A stretch of 64,000 bases of DNA from Terriglobia bacterium (GTDB lineage Bacteria; Acidobacteriota; Terriglobia; Bryobacterales; Bryobacteraceae), in NCBI GenBank assembly GCA_025363475.1, contig JANYDS010000015.1:20020-84019 (forward strand), read 5' to 3'. Positions 1 through 7,866 of the stretch are shown in pieces. Both the position numbers and the translations under genes were made by a program. The number at the start of each line of letters is the position of its first letter. The first letter of the stretch is position 1. A model generated the notes under the pieces. That model was not told the DNA's origin, made no database searches, and was given only the letters and a program-made list of their open reading frames with translations.

Positions 1-676
1 AGGACCAGCCATCATTCTTGTTGGCGAGTTCGCCGGCGGGGAGTTTGCCCTGATCGTATTCGGCGAAATCTTTTTCGGTCCACTTCAGTTCGCTGATTTC
101 GGCTGTAGGGGGCGCGTTTCCACGCCCGCCGCGTCCCGCTTCCACGGGAACGGGAACTCTCCAAACATTGCCGCCGACACGAGTATTCGGACCGCCGGGG
201 CGCAGGGTGACCAGTGGATCGACTGCAAAAGGCAGTTTCTCGATGTCGAGTTTGATCAGCTCGATGGCGTTGGCTGCGATGAGTTCGCTTTCCGCAGCGA
301 CGGCCAGAATCGGCTCCCCCTGATAGACCAGTTCCCGGGCGAGGCCAGGTTCCGCCCTAAGGTTGGCGGGGATGCGAGTGCCGTTGTCCGTCACGCTGTC
401 GGCAGGGCCAGGCAGATCGTCATGCGTGATGATGGCCTTCACGCCGGGCAAAGCAAGGGCAGCAGTGATGTCGAAGCCGCGGAGGATGCCGTGGGGAACA
501 GGACTCAGGAGCAGCTTGCAGAAGAGCATGCCGTCAGCACGGTAATCCTCAGCGTATTTCGATTTGCCGGTTACTTTTGCGACCAGATCGGGAGTCTGGT
601 AGTTCTTGCCGATCAGTTTGTGTTCGCCGCCTGTTTTAAGGACGACTGGTTTCACCTGGTTAATCGAATTTGGCAC
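1..676 (-). CDS. Xanthine dehydrogenase/aldehyde oxidase-type molybdopterin subunit, N-terminal part (runs off the window)
   Basis: Reading the minus strand from a GTG at 676 gives about 225 residues with no stop before the window edge. The translation has hallmarks of the large molybdopterin-binding subunit of xanthine dehydrogenase/CO dehydrogenase-type hydroxylases: an early 'DLVAKVTGKSKYAEDY' segment, then 'MLFCKLLLSPVPHG' and 'ALPGVKAIITHDDLPG', then 'LVYQGEPILAVAAES'. These enzymes hydroxylate heterocycles or aldehydes with a Mo-cytosine or molybdopterin cofactor and normally pair with FAD and 2Fe-2S subunits, which would lie outside the window. A purine-rich run (GGGGGAAAAAA) just before the GTG can act as ribosome binding site. 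Substrate cannot be inferred. Confidence 0.8.
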   Translation of the reverse strand, partial: MPNSINQVKPVVLKTGGEHKLIGKNYQTPDLVAKVTGKSKYAEDYRADGMLFCKLLLSPVPHGILRGFDITAALALPGVKAIITHDDLPGPADSVTDNGTRIPANLRAEPGLARELVYQGEPILAVAAESELIAANAIELIKLDIEKLPFAVDPLVTLRPGGPNTRVGGNVWRVPVPVEAGRGGRGNAPPTAEISELKWTEKDFAEYDQGKLPAGELANKNDGWS

Positions 677-756
677 TGGCTTTTTTCCCCCGCTATCTCA
701 ACCCGTACAATACTTTATCCAAACGGGAGGGCGGAGACAATGCCAGCAGCGCTGTT

Positions 757-1581
757 TTAAAGGACGTCGTGATTCAGCGGCACGATTCTGAACATGGCGA
801 TTTCCACATTCAGTGCGATTTCCTTCTTGTTGCGCACCACAGTAAACGAAATTGCTTTTCTCCGGCTGGACTGCACCAGGCCGGAGATTTCGCGCGGAGA
901 CGTCACCATAGTTCCGTTCACCTTTGTGACAACGTCGCCAGCTCTCAAACCTGCACGTTCGGCTGGCGTGTGCGGGCCCACCGTGCGGACCAGGACACCG
1001 TCTTTCACGCCGAAGAATTCTGCCAGTTGCGGGGTGAGGCTCTCGCCTTCAAAACCGATCCTCGGGCTGGATGCTGTGAGGCCGAAATAGCGGTCGTCCG
1101 TGTTTGGGGCCATGGGCGGCATGGGGGGTTGCGGAGCCTCGGGCGGCGGAAAGATCATGATTGTATTGCTCGGTCGCGCGTCGAGCAGAGCGGTAAAGTT
1201 TTTCTTTTCTCCGCTGCGCCAAACCGTGAGATTGACCTTGTCGCCGGGCGGCGTCATACCAACGAAGCCGATGAAATTTTCCACGTCATCTACAGTCTTG
1301 CCGTTGACTTCCAGAATGACGTCATTTTCCTTGATGCCGGCTTTGGCCGCCGCACTGTTTTCTTCCACTCGTTTGACTTCTACACCCCTGTCATCTTTCA
1401 GACCAAGGTTTTTAACGCGGTCCGGAGCGAGTTCGATTACGCCTACTCCGAGATAACCCCGGTCGGCGGGTCGGTGCAAACCCATGGAACGGGCTCGCTG
1501 CGGAGCCGGGTTTTGGGCAAGGCCCGAAGCCAAAAAGGCAAGAGAAGCAAGGCAGGTGAATAGCGATTTTTTTATGATCAT
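757..1581 (-). CDS. Exported protein with two PDZ domains
   Basis: Secreted or periplasmic protein of about 274 residues. The N-terminus (MIIKKSLFTCLASLAFLASG) is a signal peptide. I prefer this ATG at 1581 over one seven codons upstream because GGGAG lies 11 nt before it. Two PDZ domains follow, near residues 43-128 (starting 'GYLGVGVIELAP') and 168-255 ('GVLVRTVGPHTPAERAGLRAGDVV'), joined by a Pro/Met-rich linker. No trypsin-like protease domain is present, so this is not an HtrA protease but a PDZ-only protein, perhaps an adaptor or peptide sensor. It lies downstream of an ECF sigma/anti-sigma pair on the same strand, which suggests a role in envelope-stress sensing (inference). Confidence 0.75.
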   Translation of the reverse strand: MIIKKSLFTCLASLAFLASGLAQNPAPQRARSMGLHRPADRGYLGVGVIELAPDRVKNLGLKDDRGVEVKRVEENSAAAKAGIKENDVILEVNGKTVDDVENFIGFVGMTPPGDKVNLTVWRSGEKKNFTALLDARPSNTIMIFPPPEAPQPPMPPMAPNTDDRYFGLTASSPRIGFEGESLTPQLAEFFGVKDGVLVRTVGPHTPAERAGLRAGDVVTKVNGTMVTSPREISGLVQSSRRKAISFTVVRNKKEIALNVEIAMFRIVPLNHDVL

Positions 1582-1663
1582 TTTCAATGAAACTCCCGAC
1601 ATCCGGTTAGACGAGGCCAGATTGATTTAGTAAGTAGAATCAGTAAGAAGCTCAATAAGCAGC

Positions 1664-2575
1664 TCAGTAAGTACCGACAGACGCTTTCATTGTTTCCAGC
1701 AGGTTCCTGGTGCGGGTCCTGATGTAACTGTTGTCTTCCTTCTGCACCACATCCTGTAAGACGCTGACGATGGAATCGTCGTGATGCGTCGTTAGGAGAT
1801 CAATGGCCTTGACCCGAACGCCGGGGTCGTCATCTTTTAACAGAACGTTCGCCATAGCCTTGCGCACCGTAGCGTCCCCACCATACTGCTTCAGGCCTTC
1901 AATCGCTTTCAAACGAACCGTGGCATTGGGGTCGTGGGTAATAGCGTCAATCAGGGCGTTGCGGATCTCATCGGAATCGGCGCTCTTTTGCAATACGCCA
2001 ATCGATTCCACACGAACGCCAGGATTCGTTTCTTCGCGCACAGCGCTGACCAGCAAGGCCTGAATCCGCGGGTCTCTCAGGCTGCCGCTTACCACGTGCC
2101 GCTGCACATCATCAACCGCAATCTGCACGCCGCCAGAGGCATCCGGCTGGACCGAACGAACGCTCGAAAACATAGGTTCGGCAACACCTGCGCGGGCTCC
2201 GCCAAAGCGCTCCGGAGTGTAGTGCGCCCCCAGCCATCCCAGCAGCACCAGCGCCATGGCCCCAACGGGGACACGGAACGGAATGTGCATGGCCGAGAAC
2301 TCGCGCAAACCGGCAAACCAGCCTGGCCAGGGTTTCGGGGCCGGCGCAACTGTGTGAACAGCGCGATGCAGATCAGCGCGGCAGGCGGTCAGAAGTGCGG
2401 CATCCGTCAGATCTTCCCGCTGGTCGACAGCGTGCAGGAAAGTGCGCTGCCGGGAGAGTTCCCGGCCGCAATCCTGACAATTTTCCAGATGGGCTTCCAC
2501 AAGTTCTTCCACATCGGAAGAAATCTCACCGTAAACGTAAAGCGGAATTTCAACCTGAGTTTCCTGACAATTCAT
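1664..2575 (-). CDS. Anti-sigma factor with zinc-finger, one TM segment and C-terminal HEAT repeats
   Basis: 303-residue membrane protein. The N-terminus is a zinc-binding anti-sigma (ZAS/zf-HC2) domain with H29, C33 and C36. One transmembrane segment spans about residues 103-118. Four HEAT/PBS-lyase-like helical repeats run from about 168 to 296, with recurring 'DPN.TVRLKAIEGL' and 'DPGVRVKAIDLL' units. The start overlaps the stop of the upstream sigma gene by 4 bases (ATGA), so the pair is translationally coupled and this protein very probably holds that sigma factor inactive. The repeats would lie on the far side of the membrane, where they could bind a ligand or protein. A HEAT-type sensor on an anti-sigma factor is uncommon in my experience. 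Confidence 0.85.
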   Translation of the reverse strand: MNCQETQVEIPLYVYGEISSDVEELVEAHLENCQDCGRELSRQRTFLHAVDQREDLTDAALLTACRADLHRAVHTVAPAPKPWPGWFAGLREFSAMHIPFRVPVGAMALVLLGWLGAHYTPERFGGARAGVAEPMFSSVRSVQPDASGGVQIAVDDVQRHVVSGSLRDPRIQALLVSAVREETNPGVRVESIGVLQKSADSDEIRNALIDAITHDPNATVRLKAIEGLKQYGGDATVRKAMANVLLKDDDPGVRVKAIDLLTTHHDDSIVSVLQDVVQKEDNSYIRTRTRNLLETMKASVGTY

Positions 2576-3198
2576 ATAAATGTTTCCAGACTGACTCTCA
2601 TTTTGTGCGTGGCGCGGAACAGGCAGTTCTTAGCCGCTTCCTCGCTGGTGCCGATCATTTCGCCGATGGCCCGCAGACGCAGACCTTCGTAATGCCGCAG
2701 TTCAAATACCGTTCGTTCGCGCGGGGTCAGAGCATCAAGCGCCAGGCTGATGCGCCCGCTCAACTGACGGTTCCACATTTGCCGTTCCGGATCGCCCGTT
2801 GGATGTTCTTCCGCCACCCGCGAGATCCGGTCCACCAGCCCGTCTTCGGTCTGCACCACCGTCGATTCTTCCTTGCGGACTTTGCGGCGACGCAGGTGAT
2901 CCAAACAGATATTGGTGACGATTCGATACAGCCAGGTGTGAAACGAACAATCGAACCGGAAGGAACTGAGATTTTTGTACACCTTCAGAAACGCTTCCTG
3001 ATAAACGTCGCGGGCCTCATCGGGCGACCGCAGCAGATTGATGGCTATGCGCAAAACGCTTTGGTCGTAAAGACGCACCAGACGTTCAAACGCATCGCCA
3101 TCCCCATTTTGGGCAGCACGGATCAGTTCCGCTTCGACACTTTCCAGTGGAAGCGCGACGGGAACACCGGCACTCACCGTTTCCGCAGCCTCGTACAT
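2572..3198 (-). CDS. ECF RNA polymerase sigma factor (RpoE-like)
   Basis: 208-residue extracytoplasmic-function sigma factor. Region 2 spans about residues 26-105, with the typical 'DEARDVYQEAFLKVYKNL' and 'FHTWLYRIVTNICLDHLRRR' segments that contact core polymerase and the -10 element. Region 4 spans about 150-205, with 'LTPRERTVFELRHYEGL' and a helix-turn-helix 'IGEMIGTSEEAAKNCLFRA' for the -35. There is no region 1.1 or 3, as usual for the group. It is the first gene of the sigma / anti-sigma / PDZ operon and is divergent from aceE. The roughly 200-base gap to aceE probably holds promoters for both directions, but I could not identify an autoregulatory ECF promoter with confidence. Confidence 0.93.
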   Translation of the reverse strand: MYEAAETVSAGVPVALPLESVEAELIRAAQNGDGDAFERLVRLYDQSVLRIAINLLRSPDEARDVYQEAFLKVYKNLSSFRFDCSFHTWLYRIVTNICLDHLRRRKVRKEESTVVQTEDGLVDRISRVAEEHPTGDPERQMWNRQLSGRISLALDALTPRERTVFELRHYEGLRLRAIGEMIGTSEEAAKNCLFRATHKMRVSLETFI

Positions 3199-3397
3199 TC
3201 TCCAGAGCTTCTATTACGGTGGACGCACGGCATGAAAAAAGGTCTCGTACGTCTACAGTATTATGCCGCTATCAACCATCGGTGGCGCTCCAGCGGTTCA
3301 ACGCCCCGCGGTCGGCGGACGCCACAATTCATGAAATCGGTCCGAAGTGACCCGGTCCGGTTTGACCCATCACCTATAATCAGAAACGGACAAACCC

Positions 3398-6076
3398 ATG
3401 CACCAACTACGGACTGAACGCCTGCCAGACCTCAACCCCGGAGAAACCGCCGAGTGGCTTGAAGCGCTGGATCAGATCGTCGATGCAGCTGGACCCGACC
3501 GGGTCAACTACATCCTCGAAAAGCTTACGGAACGCGCCCGCGACAATGGCGTAGAGGTTCCGGTTCGCAGTACGACGGACTATATAAACACCATTCCGTC
3601 GGATCGCGAAGTCCCGTATCCGGGCAACTGGCAGCTTGAGAAAAAGATGAAAGGCTACATGCGCTGGAATGCCATGGCCATGGTTGCCCACCAGAACAAG
3701 CTTGATGATGGCATCGGCGGGCACATCGCCACCTACGCCTCGCTCGCAACCCTGCTGGAAGTAGGTTTCAACCATTTCTTCCATGCCAGTTATGGCGAGC
3801 AGCCCGGTGATTTCATATATTTTCAGGGCCATGCGTCGCCTGGTGTCTATGCCCGCGCTTACCTCGAAGGGCGTTTGAGTAAAGAGCAGCTGGAAAATTT
3901 CCGCCATGAACTGCGGGGCACGCCGGGTTTGTCATCCTATCCGCATCCCTGGCTGATGAAGGATTTCTGGCAGTTCCCCACGGTTTCCATGGGTCTTGGC
4001 CCCATCAATTCGATTTACCAGGCGAAGTTCATGCGGTATCTGGAAAACCGCGGCCTGATTGAAGCCACTCCGCGCAAGATCTGGGCTTTCCTGGGCGATG
4101 GCGAGATGGATGAACCGGAATCCACGGGTGCCATCACCGTCGCCACCCGCGAAAAGCTCGACAACCTCATTTTCGTCATCAACTGCAACCTGCAGCGCCT
4201 TGACGGCCCTGTACGCGGCAACGGCAAGGTAATTCAGGAACTGGAAGGCCTGTTCCGCGGCGCGGGCTGGAACGTGATTAAGTGCATTTGGGGTGGCGAC
4301 TGGGATCGTCTCCTTGAGAAAGACACGTCCGGCAAACTCATTGAGCTGATGAATGAATGCGTGGATGGGGAATACCAGGCGTTTAAGGCCCGTGGCGGCG
4401 CTTACACGCGCGAGAAATTCTTCGGGCGCTATCCGGAGACAGCGGCACTGGTTGCCGATATGACCGACGATCAAGTAGGCGAACTGCACCGCGGCGGCCA
4501 CGATTCCCGCAAGGTCTACAACGCTTATAAAGCCGCTGTAGACCACAAGGGCGGCCCCACCGTGATTCTTGCCAAGACAGTGAAGGGCTATGGCATGGGC
4601 GACGCCGGTGAAGCTCGGAACCACACCCACCAGCAGAAGAAGATGAACGAAAAGGCGGTGGACCACCTGCTCGCCCGCTTCGAGATTACGATTCCAGCGG
4701 AAGTCGCGGCCAGCATGTCGCAGTTCCACCCGGGCGATGAGGCCCCTGAAATCCAGTACATGCACGAACGGCGCAAAGCGCTGGGTGGATATCTGCCGAG
4801 TCGCAAACCAGCCGCTTCGCAGACGATTGCCCCACCTGCGGATCTCATTGACGAGTTCAAATCCGGGTCGAAAGAGCCGCATCCTTCCACCACGATGGCC
4901 TTCGTTCGGCTGCTGGGCAAGCTGATCAAGAACTCGGAATTTGGCAAGCGGATCGTTCCCATCATTCCCGATGAGGCCCGCACCTTCGGCATGGAAGCCA
5001 TGTTCCGCACTCTGGGCATTTATTCCTCCGCCGGCCAGCTCTACAAACCGCACGACGCTGACATTCTGCTCTATTACAAAGAAGCGAAAGACGGCCAGGT
5101 GCTGGAAGAGGGCATTACGGAAGGCGGCGCGATTGCCGAATTCACGGCAGCCGGTACTGCTTACGCCAATTACGGAATCGATATGATTCCGTTCTATATC
5201 TATTACTCGATGTTCGGGTTCCAGCGCGTGGGCGATGCCATCTGGGCCTTCGCTGACTCGCGCGGCAAGGGTTTCCTGCTGGGTGGCACCGCAGGCCGCA
5301 CCACGCTCTCAGGCGAGGGCTTGCAGCATCAGGACGGCCACTCTCTGCTCATGGCCAGCACGGTGCCTACGCTGGCTGCCTACGATCCTGGCTTTGCCTA
5401 TGAGATCGCCGTCATCGTGCGGGAAGGGATCCGCCGCATGTATGAAATGCGGGAAGATCTTTTCTACTACATCACGCTTTACAACGAAAACTACGCACAG
5501 ATGGCTATGCCGGAAGGTGCTGAGGCGGGGATTCTGAAGGGGATTTACCTTTGCCGCAAGTCTGATGTGAGCAAACCGAAGGCGCGTGTTCAGTTGCTGG
5601 GCAGTGGTTCGATCCTTACAGAAGCGGTGAAGGCGCAGCAGATTCTGGCTGAAAAATACAATGTGGCGGCCGATTTGTGGAGCGTTACAAGCTACAGCGA
5701 ACTGCGCCGCGAAGCTCTTTCGGTGGATCGCTGGAACCGTTTACATCCCGCTGAAGCGGCGAAAACGCCTTACATCCAGCAGGTTCTTGAAGGCACTGAA
5801 GGGCCGGTTGTGGCGGCTTCGGATTACATGAAAATGGTGCAGGATCAGATTGCACCCTGGTTGTCTGGCAGGTATGTAACGCTGGGAACCGACGGCTTCG
5901 GCCGCAGCGACAACCGCGAACACCTCCGCGCGCATTTCGAAGTGAACGCGGCATCCATCGCCGCGGCAGCGCTTTCCAGCCTGGCGCGGGCCGGTAAGTT
6001 TGATCCAAAGAAAGCGGCTAAAGCTTTGGGAGAGCTTGGGATTGATCCGGAAAAGATTGATTCGGCCATCGCCTAG
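3398..6076 (+). CDS. aceE: Pyruvate dehydrogenase E1 component, homodimeric type
   Basis: 892 residues, the size of the homodimeric AceE E1 (E. coli 887). It decarboxylates pyruvate with thiamine diphosphate and passes the acetyl group to lipoyl-E2. Visible hallmarks are 'GGHIATYASLATLLEVGFNHFF', the 'GHASPGVYARAYLEGRL' segment with the conserved HAS motif, the TPP/Mg motif 'GDGEMDEPESTGA' with a downstream 'NCNLQRLDGPVRGNGK', and the C-terminal transketolase-like domain ('LGTDGFGRSD'). No E2 or E3 gene is adjacent, so those subunits must be encoded elsewhere. A toxin-antitoxin pair follows on the same strand after 44 bases but has its own operator. Confidence 0.97.
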   Translation: MHQLRTERLPDLNPGETAEWLEALDQIVDAAGPDRVNYILEKLTERARDNGVEVPVRSTTDYINTIPSDREVPYPGNWQLEKKMKGYMRWNAMAMVAHQNKLDDGIGGHIATYASLATLLEVGFNHFFHASYGEQPGDFIYFQGHASPGVYARAYLEGRLSKEQLENFRHELRGTPGLSSYPHPWLMKDFWQFPTVSMGLGPINSIYQAKFMRYLENRGLIEATPRKIWAFLGDGEMDEPESTGAITVATREKLDNLIFVINCNLQRLDGPVRGNGKVIQELEGLFRGAGWNVIKCIWGGDWDRLLEKDTSGKLIELMNECVDGEYQAFKARGGAYTREKFFGRYPETAALVADMTDDQVGELHRGGHDSRKVYNAYKAAVDHKGGPTVILAKTVKGYGMGDAGEARNHTHQQKKMNEKAVDHLLARFEITIPAEVAASMSQFHPGDEAPEIQYMHERRKALGGYLPSRKPAASQTIAPPADLIDEFKSGSKEPHPSTTMAFVRLLGKLIKNSEFGKRIVPIIPDEARTFGMEAMFRTLGIYSSAGQLYKPHDADILLYYKEAKDGQVLEEGITEGGAIAEFTAAGTAYANYGIDMIPFYIYYSMFGFQRVGDAIWAFADSRGKGFLLGGTAGRTTLSGEGLQHQDGHSLLMASTVPTLAAYDPGFAYEIAVIVREGIRRMYEMREDLFYYITLYNENYAQMAMPEGAEAGILKGIYLCRKSDVSKPKARVQLLGSGSILTEAVKAQQILAEKYNVAADLWSVTSYSELRREALSVDRWNRLHPAEAAKTPYIQQVLEGTEGPVVAASDYMKMVQDQIAPWLSGRYVTLGTDGFGRSDNREHLRAHFEVNAASIAAAALSSLARAGKFDPKKAAKALGELGIDPEKIDSAIA

Positions 6077-6096
6077 CAGCTTGTAAGCCCCAACAT

Positions 6097-6114
6097 GTTA
6101 TATTTTGATATAAC
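6097..6114. promoter_or_regulatory. 18-bp palindromic operator upstream of the toxin-antitoxin pair
   Basis: GTTATAT-TTTG-ATATAAC is a perfect inverted repeat with 7-base arms and a 4-base spacer. It is AT-rich in a GC-rich context and ends 6 bases before the antitoxin ATG. It overlaps a plausible -10 (TATATT or GATATA), with TTGTAA upstream as a possible -35. This fits the autorepressed operator that AbrB-type antitoxins bind, alone or with their toxin. The initiation codon is so close that transcription may begin at or very near the ATG (leaderless). Confidence 0.55.
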
Positions 6115-6120
6115 TTTAGG

Positions 6121-6387
6121 ATGACTTCCGGACACACAACAAATCTGCGTAAGGTCGGCGGCTCAGTTATGCTGGCCGTCCCGCCAGCCCTGCTCGACAT
6201 CCTGCACCTTCGGCCGGGAGTCCAGGTCGGCATTGCGATTGAAGGCGGTCGGCTCGTTGTGGAACCGCAGCAGCGGCCCCGCTATACCCTGGACGAACTC
6301 CTGGCCCAGTGCAATCCCAGCGCAAAGCGAACCAGGGAAGATCGTGAATGGCTCGGCAACAAACCAGCGGGCACCGAGATCCTCTAA
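6121..6387 (+). CDS. AbrB/MazE-type antitoxin
   Basis: 88-residue protein. The first 50 residues form a SpoVT-AbrB swapped-hairpin DNA-binding domain: 'TNLRKVGGSVMLAVPPALL' then 'LRPGVQVGIAIEGGRLVVEP'. The C-terminal tail ('YTLDELLAQCNPS..REDREWL') resembles the toxin-wrapping segments of ChpI/PemI antitoxins. It should neutralise the MazF-like toxin encoded next and autorepress at the palindrome just upstream. Stop and next start overlap in TAATG, so translation is coupled and antitoxin is made first. The start is the ATG at 6121, with only a weak TTTAGG before it. Confidence 0.85.
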   Translation: MTSGHTTNLRKVGGSVMLAVPPALLDILHLRPGVQVGIAIEGGRLVVEPQQRPRYTLDELLAQCNPSAKRTREDREWLGNKPAGTEIL

Positions 6388-6719
6388 TGAAGCGGGGTGA
6401 GATCTGGCTGGTCGGGCTCGATCCCTCGGAAGGCCATGAACAAAAGGGCCGCCGCCCCGTTCTGATCGTTTCGCCGGAGGCGTTCAACCAGCTGACCAAA
6501 GTGCCCGTAGTCCTCCCCGTCACCAGCGGCGGAAGTTTCGCGCGGACAGCTGGTTTTGCCGTATCCCTTACTGGAGCCGGAACCAGAACAGCTGGCGTAG
6601 TCCGTTGCGATCAGCCCCGCGCGCTCGATCTTAATGCTCGCGGCGGCAAAAAACTGGAGAGCGTCCCCACCGCGATTATGGAGGAAGTGCTGGCGAAGCT
6701 CGCACCCATTTTCGAGTAA
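6387..6719 (+). CDS. MazF/PemK-type mRNA interferase toxin
   Basis: 110 residues starting at the ATG inside TAATG. An in-frame ATG 13 codons upstream lies inside the antitoxin gene and is unlikely. The sequence shows the MazF fold: 'MKRGEIWLVGLDPSEGHEQKGRRPVLIVS' region, then 'VPVVLPVTSGG', and the conserved late segment 'GVVRCDQPRALDLNARGG'. The family cleaves RNA at short sequence motifs, often in a ribosome-independent way. R3 and the 'RRPVLIVS' strand match the catalytic surface of homologs. The operon has only antitoxin and toxin. Confidence 0.88.
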   Translation: MKRGEIWLVGLDPSEGHEQKGRRPVLIVSPEAFNQLTKVPVVLPVTSGGSFARTAGFAVSLTGAGTRTAGVVRCDQPRALDLNARGGKKLESVPTAIMEEVLAKLAPIFE

Positions 6720-7866
6720 ATAGAATCTTGTTTCCGTCACCGCTCAACATCCCGCCGGACAACGCCGGGGCATAGCCAGAGCACTCGCGTTCGCAGCGGA
6801 CTCGCCACCAGCACCAGACACCATAAACGGGTCGATGCAAACCCCCACTGCCGTCAGCAATTCAGAATTCCCTGCCTGTTGATTACTCCCGCCCGCTGGG
6901 CTAAAAATCGCGCTTGAGGGGTGGGTTCGTTGTACGCTTACGAATGATCCACGCTCAGATTGGATGGGCTGAGGCCACGACGTTGTACATATCTGCGAGT
7001 CGCGTGATATCGCCGTCAAACCGGACACTGATGCTGGGTCCATCAAAGAAGTAACAAACGGCGCTGGCCCTCGATGCAGATCTGAAGTCCAGGCATACAA
7101 CTGGCGCGGCGCGAGTTGCCAGGGTCCTTTCTTCGCGAAAAATGAATCCGGCAGAATGTTGTTCAGCGATTAAAACTGATCGGAATCTGTCGAGATCGCG
7201 ACCAAGATACAGTTGTTGTCCTACTGGGTGCGGAAAAATATCTATCAAACCGTATGAGCCGCTGAACATAGGTACGCCTAAGCCGAACTGCCATAATGAC
7301 ACCGAACCGTCTTTTGAAGTCGACAACGTAGTACTTCGCCGGCACTTTAAACAGAACACCTCGCGATACAGCCGCGGGCTTGAGGAAAAGGTTCTGGATC
7401 CTTCCCGCCCAAGGCACGAGCAGCAAAACTAGTGTTGCCGAAACAATCCCGCCAGCGACCGCGGAAAATGCACGCTTGGCCCACACACGAACGATCATCG
7501 CTTACACGTCCCTGCTGTCCGCATTCGCTGCTGCTTTCACACTTTGGCGGGGACGGTGGCAGTGGTGGTTTGGGTGGCACCGGAGGAGCGATCATGCTCC
7601 CAATCGCCTTGGTTGACCGCCCCTGCCGTTTGAGAATGAGTTCCGCCGCTCTCAGTCGCAATTGACGTCCTGTTCATTAAAGCGCTCTCGGCCTTATCCG
7701 TCGCAACACCTGTCACAAAGCCTTTCAAAGTTTCAGGCGCATCCATTAAAACCCCAAGCTGCCCAGCCTCGTCGTTCCCAGTCGTCAGGTGAACATCCGT
7801 GCCATCCCGGCGAATCCCTGACCGAGTCCAGGGCACCTCAATCTATGCCAGGACCGCCCCCCAGGG
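6720..7866. other. Poorly coding tract between mazF and the receiver gene
   Basis: About 1.1 kb with no convincing intact gene. The clearest coding signal is a frameshifted minus-strand gene at 6955-7498, listed separately. A minus-strand reading frame at 7537-7836 (99 residues, Thr/Ala-rich, 'GNDEAGQLGVLMDAPETLKG') could be a remnant or chance. 6720-6954 shows nothing I recognise. Short broken frames next to a toxin-antitoxin pair suggest an accessory region under decay. Confidence 0.4.
6955..7498 (-). pseudogene. Small membrane-anchored protein gene with a frameshift
   Basis: Two overlapping minus-strand frames fit one original gene of about 180 codons. The first (from ATG 7498) encodes 'MIVRVWAKRAFSAVAGGIV' and a transmembrane helix ('ATLVLLLVPWAG'), then 'VLFKVPAKYYVVDFK'. 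After about 7310 the coding character moves to the other frame ('GSVSLWQFGLGVPMFSGSYG' ... 'DGDITRLADMYNVVASAHPI'), ending at 6955. Joining them gives a continuous protein with an N-terminal anchor and a beta-rich body. I do not recognise the family. The shift could be real decay or a sequencing error. Confidence 0.4.

Noticed and set aside
670-1563. 297-codon plus-strand open frame across the PDZ gene
   Set aside because: The minus-strand PDZ gene has a signal peptide and two domains; the plus frame is low-complexity His/Arg/Phe-rich.
3932-5053. 373-codon open frame antisense to aceE
   Set aside because: Shadow of aceE codons. No motif, no ribosome site and no conservation argument.
7537-7836. 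99-codon minus-strand frame as a real gene
   Set aside because: Thr/Ala-rich composition, no ribosome site, no recognisable domain. Kept only as a possible remnant.
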